The notes: generated from the letters alone by a model not told the origin. A stretch of DNA of 64,000 nucleotides from JBCDGZ01 sp038750655 (GCA_038750655.1 JBCDGZ010000004.1:61632-125631), one strand, 5' to 3'. Shown: positions 33,841-43,925, counted from the first letter of the stretch. Numbers and translations: made by a program.

Positions 33841-35244
33841 TTACCTCATCAACCGATCCGAAATCTCTGGAATGCGGAGCTGCAAGCCTTCCAGCACTTT
33901 CCGAAACGTTTTGTTGTTGCGAAAATCGTATGCTGAGAGGAAGTCATCGAGGAGTTCAAAGAATTTGGTTTTGGAAATACTGCCTTCCGCGAATCGGGAG
34001 GCTTCGAGGTAGAGGGGGATAATGGGGCGGTAATTGGCGCTAGAGCTGTAGGCCCTATCGCGCTCCCGGAGGCGGTGCTTCTGGGCGGTCTTCAGCAGTT
34101 TCTCGTAGTGACCTTGGTGGAACATGGCTTCGAGGTAAACGGAAAAGAAGAGGTGCCAGCGGTATTGCAAAATTTCTTTAGCATAGCCGATGAGGAAGGA
34201 GTCGCCGTAGCGTTCTGCATTTTTGCCTAGCCCGTTTTTGTTGAGGGCTTCCATGTAGAAGGCGACGAAGCCGATGCGGTTGTGGAAGTTTTGGGTTTTC
34301 TTGGCTTCGGCCGAAGCACTCTTCATCAGTTCCAGGGCCTCTTGGTTGCGGTTGAGGCGGAGGAGGACGGCGCAAAGGTTGTTGACATAGAGGAGATAGT
34401 CGTGGGTTTTGGCCCGTATGGAGAGGTAGCCGTAGTAAACAGCGGTATCGTATTCCCGGAAGTGGGAGTGCAGCATAAGGCGGTTGTTGTAGTGGTTGAG
34501 CAGGAGCCGTTTGGAGTAGTAAAAGCCCTGGGTCAGCTTTTCGTCGAGGTAGTCAAACTTATCGCGCAGCAGATCGTACTTTCGGTAATTGTGGCAAATG
34601 AAAACGAGGCGAACCAGGGCGAGATAGCGAATCTGGCCTTCTAGATTTTCATTGTAAAAAATGTCGGAGAGCCAGGTTTCCCACTGCTTGGATTCTTCGC
34701 CGCGTCCAGAGTACTGCCCGACGATGGCTAGGGAGGCCTCGTGTAATTTTTCTTTGATTTGCTTGGCTTGGAGGTAATCCGACTGGTATTTTTTTAAAAA
34801 ATCTTCCACCGATTGGTGATCATTATAGCGCAGCCGGATGAGGAGAAAGTGGCGATAATTTTCGACCAGCTCATAGAATTTGGAAAAAAAGTAGGTCGGG
34901 TGTTGGTAGCGTTTGATGGCCTTTAGCAATTCCTTTTCCTCGACGGCTTGGATCGAATCGGTCATAATCTTTTGCTCCCAATCCAGCATCCGTTTGAACT
35001 GCTCATCAACATCGATGGTTTTCAACTGCGCCGAAATCCAATTTTGCAAGTGGTTGTATTTGCGTTTATCGATCGAAGTATCGTAGGGGGTGAACTGTTC
35101 GATGTGCTGGGCATTATAGTCGACCGTTTGCAAAATATTGAGCCGATGTTGGTCTTCGAATTTCTGTACCGAGAGCAAATAGGCGGTCTCATTGGGAAGC
35201 AGAGCGTTGGTAAAACTGGTAAACTTTTGGAGCGGTAGGCGCAT
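33841..35244 (-). CDS. Hypothetical alpha-helical repeat protein
   Basis: 467 residues, no signal peptide or membrane segment, rich in Leu, Tyr, Lys and aromatic residues. Paired helices of about 35 residues (YDLLRDKFDYLDEKLTQGFYYSKRLLLNHYNNRLMLHSHFREYDTAVYYGYLSIRAK; VNNLCAVLLRLNRNQEALELMKSASAEAKKT) suggest degenerate TPR-like repeats. I do not recognise a family. A protein of similar size and style is encoded at 56439-57848; by eye the two do not align closely enough to call paralogues. Both neighbours are unrelated genes, so it is probably transcribed alone. Confidence 0.85.
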   Translation of the reverse strand: MRLPLQKFTSFTNALLPNETAYLLSVQKFEDQHRLNILQTVDYNAQHIEQFTPYDTSIDKRKYNHLQNWISAQLKTIDVDEQFKRMLDWEQKIMTDSIQAVEEKELLKAIKRYQHPTYFFSKFYELVENYRHFLLIRLRYNDHQSVEDFLKKYQSDYLQAKQIKEKLHEASLAIVGQYSGRGEESKQWETWLSDIFYNENLEGQIRYLALVRLVFICHNYRKYDLLRDKFDYLDEKLTQGFYYSKRLLLNHYNNRLMLHSHFREYDTAVYYGYLSIRAKTHDYLLYVNNLCAVLLRLNRNQEALELMKSASAEAKKTQNFHNRIGFVAFYMEALNKNGLGKNAERYGDSFLIGYAKEILQYRWHLFFSVYLEAMFHQGHYEKLLKTAQKHRLRERDRAYSSSANYRPIIPLYLEASRFAEGSISKTKFFELLDDFLSAYDFRNNKTFRKVLEGLQLRIPEISDRLMR

Positions 35245-35419
35245 TTTTTCGATATTTGGAGAGGGTTGACTTTAATAGTGTCGTGTAAATTTTTATCCAT
35301 TAAAAAGTTGATGCACAGTTTTTTAGATGAAAAAGATACGCATTGGACAATAGGATTGAAATTAATAACTTTTTTGGATGATGCCGAAGGAATGATGATT
35401 ATTTTTGCTGAAAAATGAC

Positions 35420-36361
35420 ATGAAATATTTATTGCTCCCATTTTTTACCCTCTCCATTTTTTATCATCTTACTGCCCAAAACGATAATCAACTGTCCATG
35501 CAAGATTGGCAATACCCTTACGATGTCCACAAGATCAGATTCTCCGATAGCCTCGAAATAGCCTACGTTGACGAGGGCAAGGGTAAATGTACTTTGCTGT
35601 TTATCCACGGCCTGGGTAGCAACCTCAAAGCCTGGAGCAAAAATATTGATGAGCTGAAAAAAGACTACCGATGCATCGCACTCGACCTGCCGGGCTATGG
35701 CAAATCAAGCCGAGGAGACTATGCCTTCGATATGGACTTTTTCGCCAATGCCGTGCGCGGGTTCATCGATCAGCTCAAGCTAAAAAATGTCGTTCTTATT
35801 GGACACTCGATGGGCGGCCAGATCGCTGTGCAGACGGTCTTGAATAGCCAGGAAAAGCTGGAAAAGCTGATCCTCACCGCCCCCGCAGGCTTTGAGACCT
35901 TTACCGATAAAGAAAAAAAGTGGTTCCAGAATATATACACCCCAGTGGTTGTCAAGGCTACACCGGAGACGCAGATTGTGAAAAATTTTCAACTCAACTT
36001 TCACCGCATGCCCGACGATGCCCAGTTCATGATCGACGACCGGCTGCTGATGCGAAAAACCATTGAGTACGATCATTATTGCAACATGATGCCTCGGTGT
36101 GTCATGGGCATGCTCAATCAACCTATCGCCGACCAGCTTCCCAATATCGCGCTGCCGACCCTCATTATTTTTGGGGAAAATGATCTGCTCATTCCCAATA
36201 AATTTCTGCACCCCAGCCTTACTCCGCTCGCCGTCGCCAAGAGCGGACAAGAGCGTATTCCAAACAGCAAAGTAGAAATGATTCCGCTGGCGGGACACTT
36301 TGTGCAGTGGGAGAAGGCCGAGGCAGTGAACGCTTTACTATTCGATTTCTTGAAAAAATAA
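35420..36361 (+). CDS. Secreted alpha/beta-fold hydrolase
   Basis: 313 residues from ATG 35420, which is followed directly by a signal peptide (YLLLPFFTLSIFYHLTAQ). Oxyanion segment FIHGLGSNLKAW, nucleophile elbow GHSMGG, acid in IFGENDLLIP and His in LAGHFVQWEKAEAVN give a full Ser-Asp/Glu-His triad. The substrate (ester, lactone or other) cannot be read. Export to the periplasm or surface is likely. It lies divergent from the helical hypothetical gene and ahead of a TonB receptor gene, with 271 bases between. Confidence 0.9.
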   Translation: MKYLLLPFFTLSIFYHLTAQNDNQLSMQDWQYPYDVHKIRFSDSLEIAYVDEGKGKCTLLFIHGLGSNLKAWSKNIDELKKDYRCIALDLPGYGKSSRGDYAFDMDFFANAVRGFIDQLKLKNVVLIGHSMGGQIAVQTVLNSQEKLEKLILTAPAGFETFTDKEKKWFQNIYTPVVVKATPETQIVKNFQLNFHRMPDDAQFMIDDRLLMRKTIEYDHYCNMMPRCVMGMLNQPIADQLPNIALPTLIIFGENDLLIPNKFLHPSLTPLAVAKSGQERIPNSKVEMIPLAGHFVQWEKAEAVNALLFDFLKK

Positions 36362-36632
36362 TTGTCGATTCTCTACCCTTAATGGAAGATAAAGTCCATA
36401 GTTTTTTGAAGGAAAATTAATTGTCGGATAATCAATGATTTAAGTGGCATTTAGGGGGCTTGTTTGTCTGAAAGTCCACCTCTGTGGGTTCTTTTTCCCT
36501 TCCTTTCATTTTCACAGACCATTATACTTTCACCGCCGTGAAATTTAATTGGCATTCGATGTCAGTGTGGCAAATAAATATTTGTGAAGACGCCTATTAC
36601 CCCATTTTCTTATAAATAAATTCATTCAATCT

Positions 36633-39110
36633 ATGAAAAGATTTTTCCCCCTGGTAGCTATTATTTTTATGAGCCTTACCGCGGTCGCCCAAACCGCAAC
36701 CATCTCTGGAAAAGTAAGTAATGACGAAGGTGAAGCCCTAATCGGAGCCAGCGTGCTCATCAAAGAAACCTCTACAGGAACCGTTACAGACGTTGACGGA
36801 AACTACAGCATTAGTGTCGATGCCGGCACCTACACGATGGTCATTAGTTATGTCGGTTTTGCCGATAGTGAAAGCACCGTTACCCTTAGTACGGGCGAGA
36901 AAGCCACCCTGGATTTTTCCCTTTCTCAAGGTACTCAACTGGATGAAGTGGTGGTCTCAGGCTCCAAGAAGCCGGAGAAGCTCACCGAAAGTCCGGCCAC
37001 TATAGAAACCATTCACGCTCGCGAAATCGAAGAGTATGCGGGCAACCCCGCCGAACTGATCGCCCGCCAAAAGGGGATCGATTATTTCCGTGCGGGGATC
37101 GCCACTCCGGCCTTCAACATCCGGGGGTTTAACTCCAATTTCAACTCCAAAAACCTCCAGGTCACCGATGGTCGCTTTTCTACCCTCATCGCCACCGGGC
37201 TGCCCCTCGGCCCGTTGAACACTTCCATCAAAGAAGACATCGAGCGGGTGGAAGTTATCCTGGGACCTAATGCGACGCTCTACGGCCCCAACGCCCACAA
37301 CGGCCTGCTCAACACGATTACCAAAGATCCGCGTACCTCTGCTGGAACGACCATCGCCATCAACCCCGGCGTTAGTGGAGATGGAGATGTCTTTTTCTCA
37401 GGCCGTCTGCGCCATGCTCAGGTGATTAATGAAAAATTCGCTTTTAAGGTGGTTGGAGAGTATACCAGAGCAACGGAATTTGAATGGTCCGACTCGGTTT
37501 TCATCGATCGCGTCGGCGCTTTCGATTCGCTCGGTAATGCCATCCCGGATGGTATCGCAGAAGGCTACAATGAGTTGGAACTTGATCGGGATGTCAGTTT
37601 CTTCCGTGCAGAAGGAGGCCTGTATTACACCCCTGTCAAGGACCTGGACATCATGTTCAATACGGGCTACAGCAACAGCAACTACCTCTCTCCAACCAAT
37701 GTGGGGCGTAACCAGATCAAAGACTGGTCGATCAACTATTACCAACTGCGTGTCTCGGGCAAGAACTGGTTTGCGCAGGCTTACTACACCATTAGCCAGA
37801 CCGACAGCACCTACGCTATTGACCAGCGGACCAAGAACTACTATGCGGCCATTGATGCCGGGGTATCCGATGCCGATGCTCGGGTCAGTTCGTTCGGAAA
37901 TGGAGCACTGTTCCAGGATGATTCCCGACGCTTCAACGCAGAAGTACAGTACAACGAAAGCTTTGGCAATCTGGAGGTGATTGCCGGGGTGCAGTACCAG
38001 CGCGATGAGGCCAACAGCCTAGGCACCTATTTGCTCGACAGCGGCGGTGATGATCCGATTGAGATTGGCCAGGTTGGTGGCTATGGCCATTTGACTTATA
38101 AATTTGGTGATGGCTGGAAGGCCCTGGCGGCAACTAGAATTGACAACCACGAGATTTATGGCACCAATATCGTCCCCAAATTTGGTTTGTTGAAAATTGG
38201 AGATATAGGTACCTGGCGCTTGACTTACGGCCAAGGTATCGCTGCTCCGACTATCCTGAATATGTACGGTGACTTATTTGCTGGATTGATTTTGGGAAAT
38301 GCAGAAGGCTTTACCCTGGCTGATACGGCCAGCACGATGATTGAGCAGCAGAAGGTAGAAAAACTGCAAACCTTTGAGCTGGGCTACCGCGGTCAGCTCA
38401 TCAAAAATAAATTCTTCATTGATGCGAACGCTTACTACAACATATCTAAAGATTTCTTGAGTCCCTTGACCATTATTGGTGTGGCTGCCGAGCGAGGCGA
38501 TACACCGATCGAAGAAGTACAGTCGGGTTTTGGGGTGTGGAACGGATTGGTAGGTACCTACATCAACTTCGGTGAAGTCAATACCTTTGGTTTTGATTTT
38601 GGTGCTACTTATTATTTCACTCCGCAACTCAGCGGTACCTTCAACTATTCGTACTTTGATTACTCGGTTGATGAAGACAATCTCGACAACGATTTCAACA
38701 ACGATGGCGTCGTTAACTTCCTTGACATACTCGTCAATGCACCTACGCACAAGATTGGGGCCGGCTTGAATTACAGCAGCTCCAAGTGGTTCGGTAGTAT
38801 TTTCGGTCGCTGGGTAGAGGAGTATGATTATTTCTCCAGCTTCCAAATTGCCTCTAAAACCCACGAGGACCTGACCTATCGCGGCGTACCCATCGTAGAA
38901 AACGCGCGCAGTGCCGATACCTTCAACTACGGCCCGCTCGGCGGCTTCGTCACCGTCGACCTGAGCGTAGGCTACCGATTTAGCGAAATCGTTACCCTCT
39001 CCGCCGCCGCTAGTAACCTGTTTAATACCGAGTTGCGGGAATTTACAGCCGCTGCACCGACCAGAGGACTGTATACTATGGAATTGAGAATCAACCTACC
39101 TGCGCTCTAA
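36633..39110 (+). CDS. TonB-dependent receptor
   Basis: 825 residues: signal peptide (AVAQ), carboxypeptidase-like regulatory domain (about 22-105, ISGKVSNDEGEALIGASVLIKETSTGTVTDVDGNYSI), plug (about 110-240, FNIRGFNSN, RVEVILGPNATLYGPNAHNGLLNTITKDP), and a beta-barrel ending GLYTMELRINLPAL. It should import an unidentified ligand. The genes that follow on the same strand encode a sodium symporter, a KAS III-like enzyme and an acyl-CoA ligase, suggesting uptake and CoA activation of a small carboxylic acid, although a terminator at 39155 separates it from them. Confidence 0.93.
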   Translation: MKRFFPLVAIIFMSLTAVAQTATISGKVSNDEGEALIGASVLIKETSTGTVTDVDGNYSISVDAGTYTMVISYVGFADSESTVTLSTGEKATLDFSLSQGTQLDEVVVSGSKKPEKLTESPATIETIHAREIEEYAGNPAELIARQKGIDYFRAGIATPAFNIRGFNSNFNSKNLQVTDGRFSTLIATGLPLGPLNTSIKEDIERVEVILGPNATLYGPNAHNGLLNTITKDPRTSAGTTIAINPGVSGDGDVFFSGRLRHAQVINEKFAFKVVGEYTRATEFEWSDSVFIDRVGAFDSLGNAIPDGIAEGYNELELDRDVSFFRAEGGLYYTPVKDLDIMFNTGYSNSNYLSPTNVGRNQIKDWSINYYQLRVSGKNWFAQAYYTISQTDSTYAIDQRTKNYYAAIDAGVSDADARVSSFGNGALFQDDSRRFNAEVQYNESFGNLEVIAGVQYQRDEANSLGTYLLDSGGDDPIEIGQVGGYGHLTYKFGDGWKALAATRIDNHEIYGTNIVPKFGLLKIGDIGTWRLTYGQGIAAPTILNMYGDLFAGLILGNAEGFTLADTASTMIEQQKVEKLQTFELGYRGQLIKNKFFIDANAYYNISKDFLSPLTIIGVAAERGDTPIEEVQSGFGVWNGLVGTYINFGEVNTFGFDFGATYYFTPQLSGTFNYSYFDYSVDEDNLDNDFNNDGVVNFLDILVNAPTHKIGAGLNYSSSKWFGSIFGRWVEEYDYFSSFQIASKTHEDLTYRGVPIVENARSADTFNYGPLGGFVTVDLSVGYRFSEIVTLSAAASNLFNTELREFTAAAPTRGLYTMELRINLPAL

Positions 39111-39154
39111 CAAGAATAAGCTTGGATACATACAAACCGTAATTTTAGAGTGAG

Positions 39155-39182
39155 AAAGGGCAGTGCCACGCTGTCCTTTTTC
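39155..39182 (+). terminator. Terminator or attenuator after the TonB receptor gene
   Basis: AAAGGGCAG (39155-39163) pairs with CTGTCCTTT (39171-39179) with one wobble, loop TGCCACG, followed by TTT. It lies between the receptor stop and the symporter start, 27 bases before the latter. Confidence 0.72.
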
Positions 39183-39208
39183 CTCCTTTATTTAAACGCC
39201 AACTTCCT

Positions 39209-40702
39209 ATGACACTCGCCTGGGTACTCTTTAGCATCTACCTCATTGGTACGGCCTATCTTGGCTGGCTAGGGCATCGCAAGACCGATGATTTCGGTAG
39301 CTTTGCCATCGGCAAGGGCGATCTTTCGCCCGTACAGGTGGGGGTGACATTGGCGGCAGCGACTGCCTCGGCGGCGACCTTCATCATCAACCCCGGCTTT
39401 GTCTACGTCGATGGCCTGAGCGCCTTTATCCATTTGGGCCTTGGGGTGTATTTGGGCTTTGTGATCATGCTCATCATCTTATCCTTCCGCTTTCGTCGCA
39501 TGGGGACCGAGATGAAAGCCCTCACCATTCCCGACTGGATCGGTAAGCGTTATGGATCAAAGAATTTCTCATTGTACTTTGCCTTCATCAACTTGCTCAC
39601 CTTCGCCTTTATCGTCCTCTTGGTCGGAGGGATTTCTATTGTCATGCAAAAACTGCTGGGGGTCACCAACGTCGTCGCCTTGATTATCACTTTGACTTTT
39701 GTCACCGGCTACGTTCTTTTTGGCGGTACCTATGCTCACGTGTTTACCAATATGTTTCAGGGCTTTTTGATGATTGGTGTTTCGCTGATTGTTATTTGGT
39801 CGGGCCTAAAATTGATGATAAGTACCGACGGTGTTTTTGAAATACTGCAAAACAAAGATCCCAATCTGTTGGCCCCCATCAACCCGAACAGCAAATTATA
39901 CAACGACTGGTTCTCTGTCTACGCCGCTGGTTTTTGCATCGGTGCGGCCCTAGTCTGCCAGCCGCACATTCTCACCAAGGCCCTTTATGTAAAAACCGAT
40001 CGGGCAGTGCGAAATTATATCCTCGTTTTCAGCGCGGTATTTTTCTTGTTTTGCTTATTATTGCTGGCAGGATTTTGGGCCCACATCATCGTTTCGCCCG
40101 AGCAGCTGACGGATGCGCAAACTGGGGCCTTCCGGCAGGATTTGGTCATGGCCGTTTACCTACAAAATGCCTTTCCAGATTGGCTGTTCACCGTCATCAG
40201 CGTTGTCTTACTGGCCGCGGCCATGTCTACACTGGATGGCTTGCTGGTCGGAATTTCGACGATTACGGCTAACGATTTGGTGGTGAATGTTCTGGATAAA
40301 TTCGGTCAAAATGACCTTTCCGAGCAAGACAAAATGCGGGCGGCCTTTCGGGTCAGCCATATCGTACTGATCTTGATTGCCGTGCTGACTTTTGTCGTCA
40401 CCCTCAATCCTCCCAAGCTGCTGGGCATCTTCGGACAGGCTGGTGTTTATGGCCTGGTTTTGGCGGCCGTACCGCCTTTGCTGGCCGGTGTTCTGTTCCA
40501 AAAAGTCAATCTGCCCCTGGTTTGGACCATGTCGGTGCTGGCGCTAGTGCTGCACTTTACATTGTTTTTTTTCGGTACCACCTTATTCCCCGACAGCCAA
40601 CTGGCCTTCGGCAACCCCGGGATGACAGCCACCATCGGGCTGCTCTTCACCGTCGTACCGACCTTAATCGCTCATTACCTAAATTGTACAAATAATGCCT
40701 AA
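39209..40702 (+). CDS. Sodium:solute symporter (SSS family)
   Basis: 497 residues with about 13 membrane helices. Family features: YLGWLGHRKTDDFGSFAIGKGDLS near the start, AAATASAATFIINPGFVYVDGL in the first repeat, and LLAAAMSTLDGLLVGISTITANDL in the sodium-site helix. Members carry pantothenate, proline, acetate and other small acids with sodium. It would move a solute into the cytoplasm after passage of the preceding receptor. Its last eight bases overlap the KAS III-like gene, so the two are translationally linked. Confidence 0.92.
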   Translation: MTLAWVLFSIYLIGTAYLGWLGHRKTDDFGSFAIGKGDLSPVQVGVTLAAATASAATFIINPGFVYVDGLSAFIHLGLGVYLGFVIMLIILSFRFRRMGTEMKALTIPDWIGKRYGSKNFSLYFAFINLLTFAFIVLLVGGISIVMQKLLGVTNVVALIITLTFVTGYVLFGGTYAHVFTNMFQGFLMIGVSLIVIWSGLKLMISTDGVFEILQNKDPNLLAPINPNSKLYNDWFSVYAAGFCIGAALVCQPHILTKALYVKTDRAVRNYILVFSAVFFLFCLLLLAGFWAHIIVSPEQLTDAQTGAFRQDLVMAVYLQNAFPDWLFTVISVVLLAAAMSTLDGLLVGISTITANDLVVNVLDKFGQNDLSEQDKMRAAFRVSHIVLILIAVLTFVVTLNPPKLLGIFGQAGVYGLVLAAVPPLLAGVLFQKVNLPLVWTMSVLALVLHFTLFFFGTTLFPDSQLAFGNPGMTATIGLLFTVVPTLIAHYLNCTNNA

Positions 40703-41684
40703 CGCAAGCATCATAAGCTGTGGGGCCTACGCCCCCGAAAAAGTAATCCCCAATCAATTTTTTAATGACCTACTAGACGAAGACGTCGATACCTGGCTGA
40801 GAGAAAATGTTCACATCTACGAGCGCCGCTGGTGCGCTGACGACGAAAGTACCGCCGATTTAGCCGAGCAAGCCGCCCGCCGCTGTCTGCAAAGAGCAGA
40901 GGTCGGAGCCGACAAGTTGGACCTCATTATTATTTCGACAGATACCCCCGAGTTTGTTTCGCCTTCTACGGCCTCAGTGGTACAGCATCGCCTGGGCGCC
41001 AAGAATGCGGGCACCTTTGACATCAATACCGCCTGCGCAGGCTTTGTCACTGCTCTCGACATTGGCTCCAAGTACATTCGGGCGGATGATCAGTACCAGT
41101 ATGTGCTGGTCATTGGGGCCTATGCTATGAGTAAGTTTTTGAATGTGCAGGATAAGAAAACGGCGACCTTGTTTGCCGATGGTGCTGGGGCGGTTCTGTT
41201 GAAGGCGGAGCCCGTTGAGGAGCGAGGCTTCATGGGGAGTCAATTGATTTCTAAAGGAGAGTATAATGGGTGGATGGGCATCTACGGCGGCGGGACCCAC
41301 CTGCCGGTCAGCGAAGAGGTCCTGAAAAACCAGGATCATCAATTGAAGTTTGTCCATAAATTTCCCAAGGAATTGAACCCCGACATCTGGACGGCGATGG
41401 CTCAGCGGCTCTGCGAACGGAATAGCGTCGGTCCCAACGACGTGGCCCGCTATTTCATCACCCAGATTAACATCAACGCCATCTGGGAAACCCTCGACCG
41501 GCTGGGCGTCCCCCGCGAAAAGGGGCACACCGTCATGCACTACTTTGGCTACACCGGCTCGGCCTGCATTCCGATGGCCTTTAACGATGCTTGGGAAAAA
41601 GATTTGGTAAAAAAGGGAGATTTAATCTATTTTATAGGCTCGGGCGGAGGGCTGGCCTTCGCCGCTGCTGCTTTTCGTTTATGA
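40695..41684 (+). CDS. Ketoacyl synthase III-like enzyme with altered active site
   Basis: 329 residues of the FabH/thiolase fold. Nucleophile Cys114 sits in INTACAGFVTALDIGSKYI and the glycine-rich end is IGSGGGLAFAAAAF. In FabH the other catalytic residues are His in HQAN and Asn in YGNTS. Here the equivalent segments read YFITQIN (Thr256 for His) and YFGYTGS (Tyr286 for Asn), so ordinary decarboxylative condensation is doubtful. Acyl transfer or non-decarboxylative condensation is possible. It overlaps the symporter gene and is followed 10 bases later by an acyl-CoA ligase, which may provide its substrate. Confidence 0.87.
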   Translation: MPNASIISCGAYAPEKVIPNQFFNDLLDEDVDTWLRENVHIYERRWCADDESTADLAEQAARRCLQRAEVGADKLDLIIISTDTPEFVSPSTASVVQHRLGAKNAGTFDINTACAGFVTALDIGSKYIRADDQYQYVLVIGAYAMSKFLNVQDKKTATLFADGAGAVLLKAEPVEERGFMGSQLISKGEYNGWMGIYGGGTHLPVSEEVLKNQDHQLKFVHKFPKELNPDIWTAMAQRLCERNSVGPNDVARYFITQININAIWETLDRLGVPREKGHTVMHYFGYTGSACIPMAFNDAWEKDLVKKGDLIYFIGSGGGLAFAAAAFRL

Positions 41685-41694
41685 AAAAAATACT

Positions 41695-43212
41695 ATGATT
41701 AACCAATTCGACTGGGCGGCCAAATGGGCGGCCTATAGCCCCCAAAAAATAGCCTTCAAAGAATACGAAACTGGACGGAGCCTCAACTTCACCGACCTCA
41801 ACCGGCTGAGCAATCGCCTGGCCCATTGGCTGATCCGAAGTCAAGGCATTACTAGGGGCGACCGGATTGCTGTGCTCGCCGAAAACTGTCTGGAATATTT
41901 GCTGTTGTTCAGTGCCGCGCAAAAGACTGGCGCTATTCTCGTTCCGATGAACTACCGCCTGGCGGGAGCAGAAATTGATTATTTATTGAAAAATTCTGCC
42001 CCCAAGCTCCTATTTTATGCCTCAAAGTTTGAAGCCAAGTTATCGGACTCGAACGTTCTCAAAAACGAGGCTTCTCGAAAGTCGATAGCAGAGCTGAGAG
42101 ACTTCTGCGATCCGGCGGTCGCTTCCCCCGACGATAAACACTTTAAGAATGTTGCACTTCAGGCCGACGACCCCATTTTCATCCTATTCACCTCGGGTAC
42201 AACGGGCTTTCCGAAGGGGGCTCTATACACCCACAAAATGCTTTTTTGGAACAGCATCAATACCGCTCTGTCGTTGGTCGTCAACTCCGATAGTCGCACC
42301 GTCAACTGTCTGCCGCCCTTTCATACCGGAGGCTGGAATGTGCTGACTACGCCTTTCTTTCACCACGGTGGTTACAGCTGTCTAATGAAATCCTTTGATC
42401 CAGAAAGGGTGTTGCAATTGATTGAAAAAGAAAGGCTTACCTTGCTGATGGGCGTCCCAACGATGCTCAAAATGATGGCAGATTTACCCGCCTTCGAAAC
42501 CACAGACCTCAGCTCTCTACTCTACGTCATCGTCGGTGGCGAGCCGATGCCCGTGCCTTTGATCGAGACCTGGCACCGCAAGGGCGTCCCCGTCCGGCAA
42601 GGTTTTGGAATGACCGAGGTCGGCCCCAACCTGACCTCTTTGCACCAAGACGATGCCGTGATAAAAATGGGTTCCATTGGCCGCGCCAACTTTTACGTAG
42701 AGACCAAGATTGTGGAGGAAAATGGCGAGGAATGCCTGCCCGGCCTCGCCGGAGAATTATGGCTGCGTGGGCCAGTCGTCACCCCCGGCTACTGGCAAGA
42801 CGAGGCGGCAACGGCTAAAGCCTTCTCCGGCGATTGGTTCAAAACCGGCGACCGAGTACGGCAAGATGAGCACGGCTACCTATTCGTTGTGGACCGCATT
42901 AAAAACATGTTTATTTCCGGTGGCGAAAATGTCTACCCCGCCGAAGTTGAGCGAGTCTTGAGGGGGCACCCAGCGGTCAGCGAAGCCGCCGTCATCGGTG
43001 TGTCGGACAAGAAGTGGGGCGAGGTAGGCAAAGCCTTCATCGTTAGTAAAACACCGATTTCGGAGGAGCTATTATTGGAATATTGCTCCTATCAATTGGC
43101 GAAGTTCAAGGTGCCTAAGTCCATCCATTTTTTAGACGCCTTACCCAAAAATGACACCGGAAAAATCAGCCGAAAAGCCCTAAAAGAGCTGAAGCGTATC
43201 CCTAAGGCGTGA
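41695..43212 (+). CDS. Acyl-CoA synthetase (AMP-forming)
   Basis: 505 residues, ANL family. FILFTSGTTGFPKGALYTHKM (A3), QGFGMTEVGPNLTSL (A5), WFKTGDRVRQDEHGY (A7), DRIKNMFISGGENVYPAEVE (A8) and the C-terminal lysine in KNDTGKISRKALKELK. It makes an acyl-adenylate and then the CoA thioester. No carrier domain is attached. It is last in the symporter/KAS III-like/ligase group. Its stop overlaps the convergent lipoprotein gene by 11 bases. Chain length or aromatic preference cannot be judged. Confidence 0.92.
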   Translation: MINQFDWAAKWAAYSPQKIAFKEYETGRSLNFTDLNRLSNRLAHWLIRSQGITRGDRIAVLAENCLEYLLLFSAAQKTGAILVPMNYRLAGAEIDYLLKNSAPKLLFYASKFEAKLSDSNVLKNEASRKSIAELRDFCDPAVASPDDKHFKNVALQADDPIFILFTSGTTGFPKGALYTHKMLFWNSINTALSLVVNSDSRTVNCLPPFHTGGWNVLTTPFFHHGGYSCLMKSFDPERVLQLIEKERLTLLMGVPTMLKMMADLPAFETTDLSSLLYVIVGGEPMPVPLIETWHRKGVPVRQGFGMTEVGPNLTSLHQDDAVIKMGSIGRANFYVETKIVEENGEECLPGLAGELWLRGPVVTPGYWQDEAATAKAFSGDWFKTGDRVRQDEHGYLFVVDRIKNMFISGGENVYPAEVERVLRGHPAVSEAAVIGVSDKKWGEVGKAFIVSKTPISEELLLEYCSYQLAKFKVPKSIHFLDALPKNDTGKISRKALKELKRIPKA

Positions 43213-43843
43213 TGATCAGCGGTACACTCTCCGCCTCATATACCTCACCTGTCGACAGTTCCATACGAACGAGGTAGTGAAATTCGGGATTAGCAGTCGG
43301 TGCTTTGTCCAGTTTCAAATAAATGTATTCTCGCATCAGGTTCTCTGTCTTACTCATGGCCAGAAAGTCCGCCAACGGCTGGGTTCTTCCCGAAGTGAAC
43401 CGCTCCTCTTCTCCATAAGTCAGTATATCATTAATATTAGAATTAGCCGGATGGGCATCATCGAAGTCATTAAGGGTGATGACTGAAAGCTCCACCAGCC
43501 GCTCTGTCTTAGAGCCACCGTAGCCCCTTAAACAGGAGCAGGCATCGGCAGTATTCATCAAAGAAAAAGACCAATCCAGTCCTCGGGGTTCCACCAAGGC
43601 GTGGTAATCTACATTCATTTCCACCATCAGGCCGCCCAAATCTTCAAGGCTCAGGCTATCCTGGCCCAGCAATTCGAATTTACCATTATCAATCTGAAAA
43701 TTCGTTGCCAGTAGGCCATTGACATCAAAAAACTTGGTGTTCTCACAGTTGCAGTCCGGTATCAAGTCATCATCATTACAGCTGGGCAAGCTAAAGCCGA
43801 TGACCAAGAAGGTGGTGAGTATGATTAATTGGGAAGTTTTCAT
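43202..43843 (-). CDS. Hypothetical lipoprotein
   Basis: 213 residues. Signal sequence ending SLPSC gives lipid attachment at Cys21 or so, followed by an acidic DDDLIPDCNC stretch of the type common in surface-exposed lipoproteins of Bacteroidota. The rest is beta-rich without a recognised domain; four further Cys occur in pairs (CNC, CSC). It overlaps the acyl-CoA ligase gene end by 11 bases, convergent. Function unknown. Confidence 0.82.
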   Translation of the reverse strand: MKTSQLIILTTFLVIGFSLPSCNDDDLIPDCNCENTKFFDVNGLLATNFQIDNGKFELLGQDSLSLEDLGGLMVEMNVDYHALVEPRGLDWSFSLMNTADACSCLRGYGGSKTERLVELSVITLNDFDDAHPANSNINDILTYGEEERFTSGRTQPLADFLAMSKTENLMREYIYLKLDKAPTANPEFHYLVRMELSTGEVYEAESVPLIITP

Positions 43844-43925
43844 AAAGATGCTTTATGAAGATAGACAGAAGAAAAGCGGAGAAGGGTTGGGGGAGAGCTA
43901 AAAAGATAGCTCTCCTTTGTGTGGC

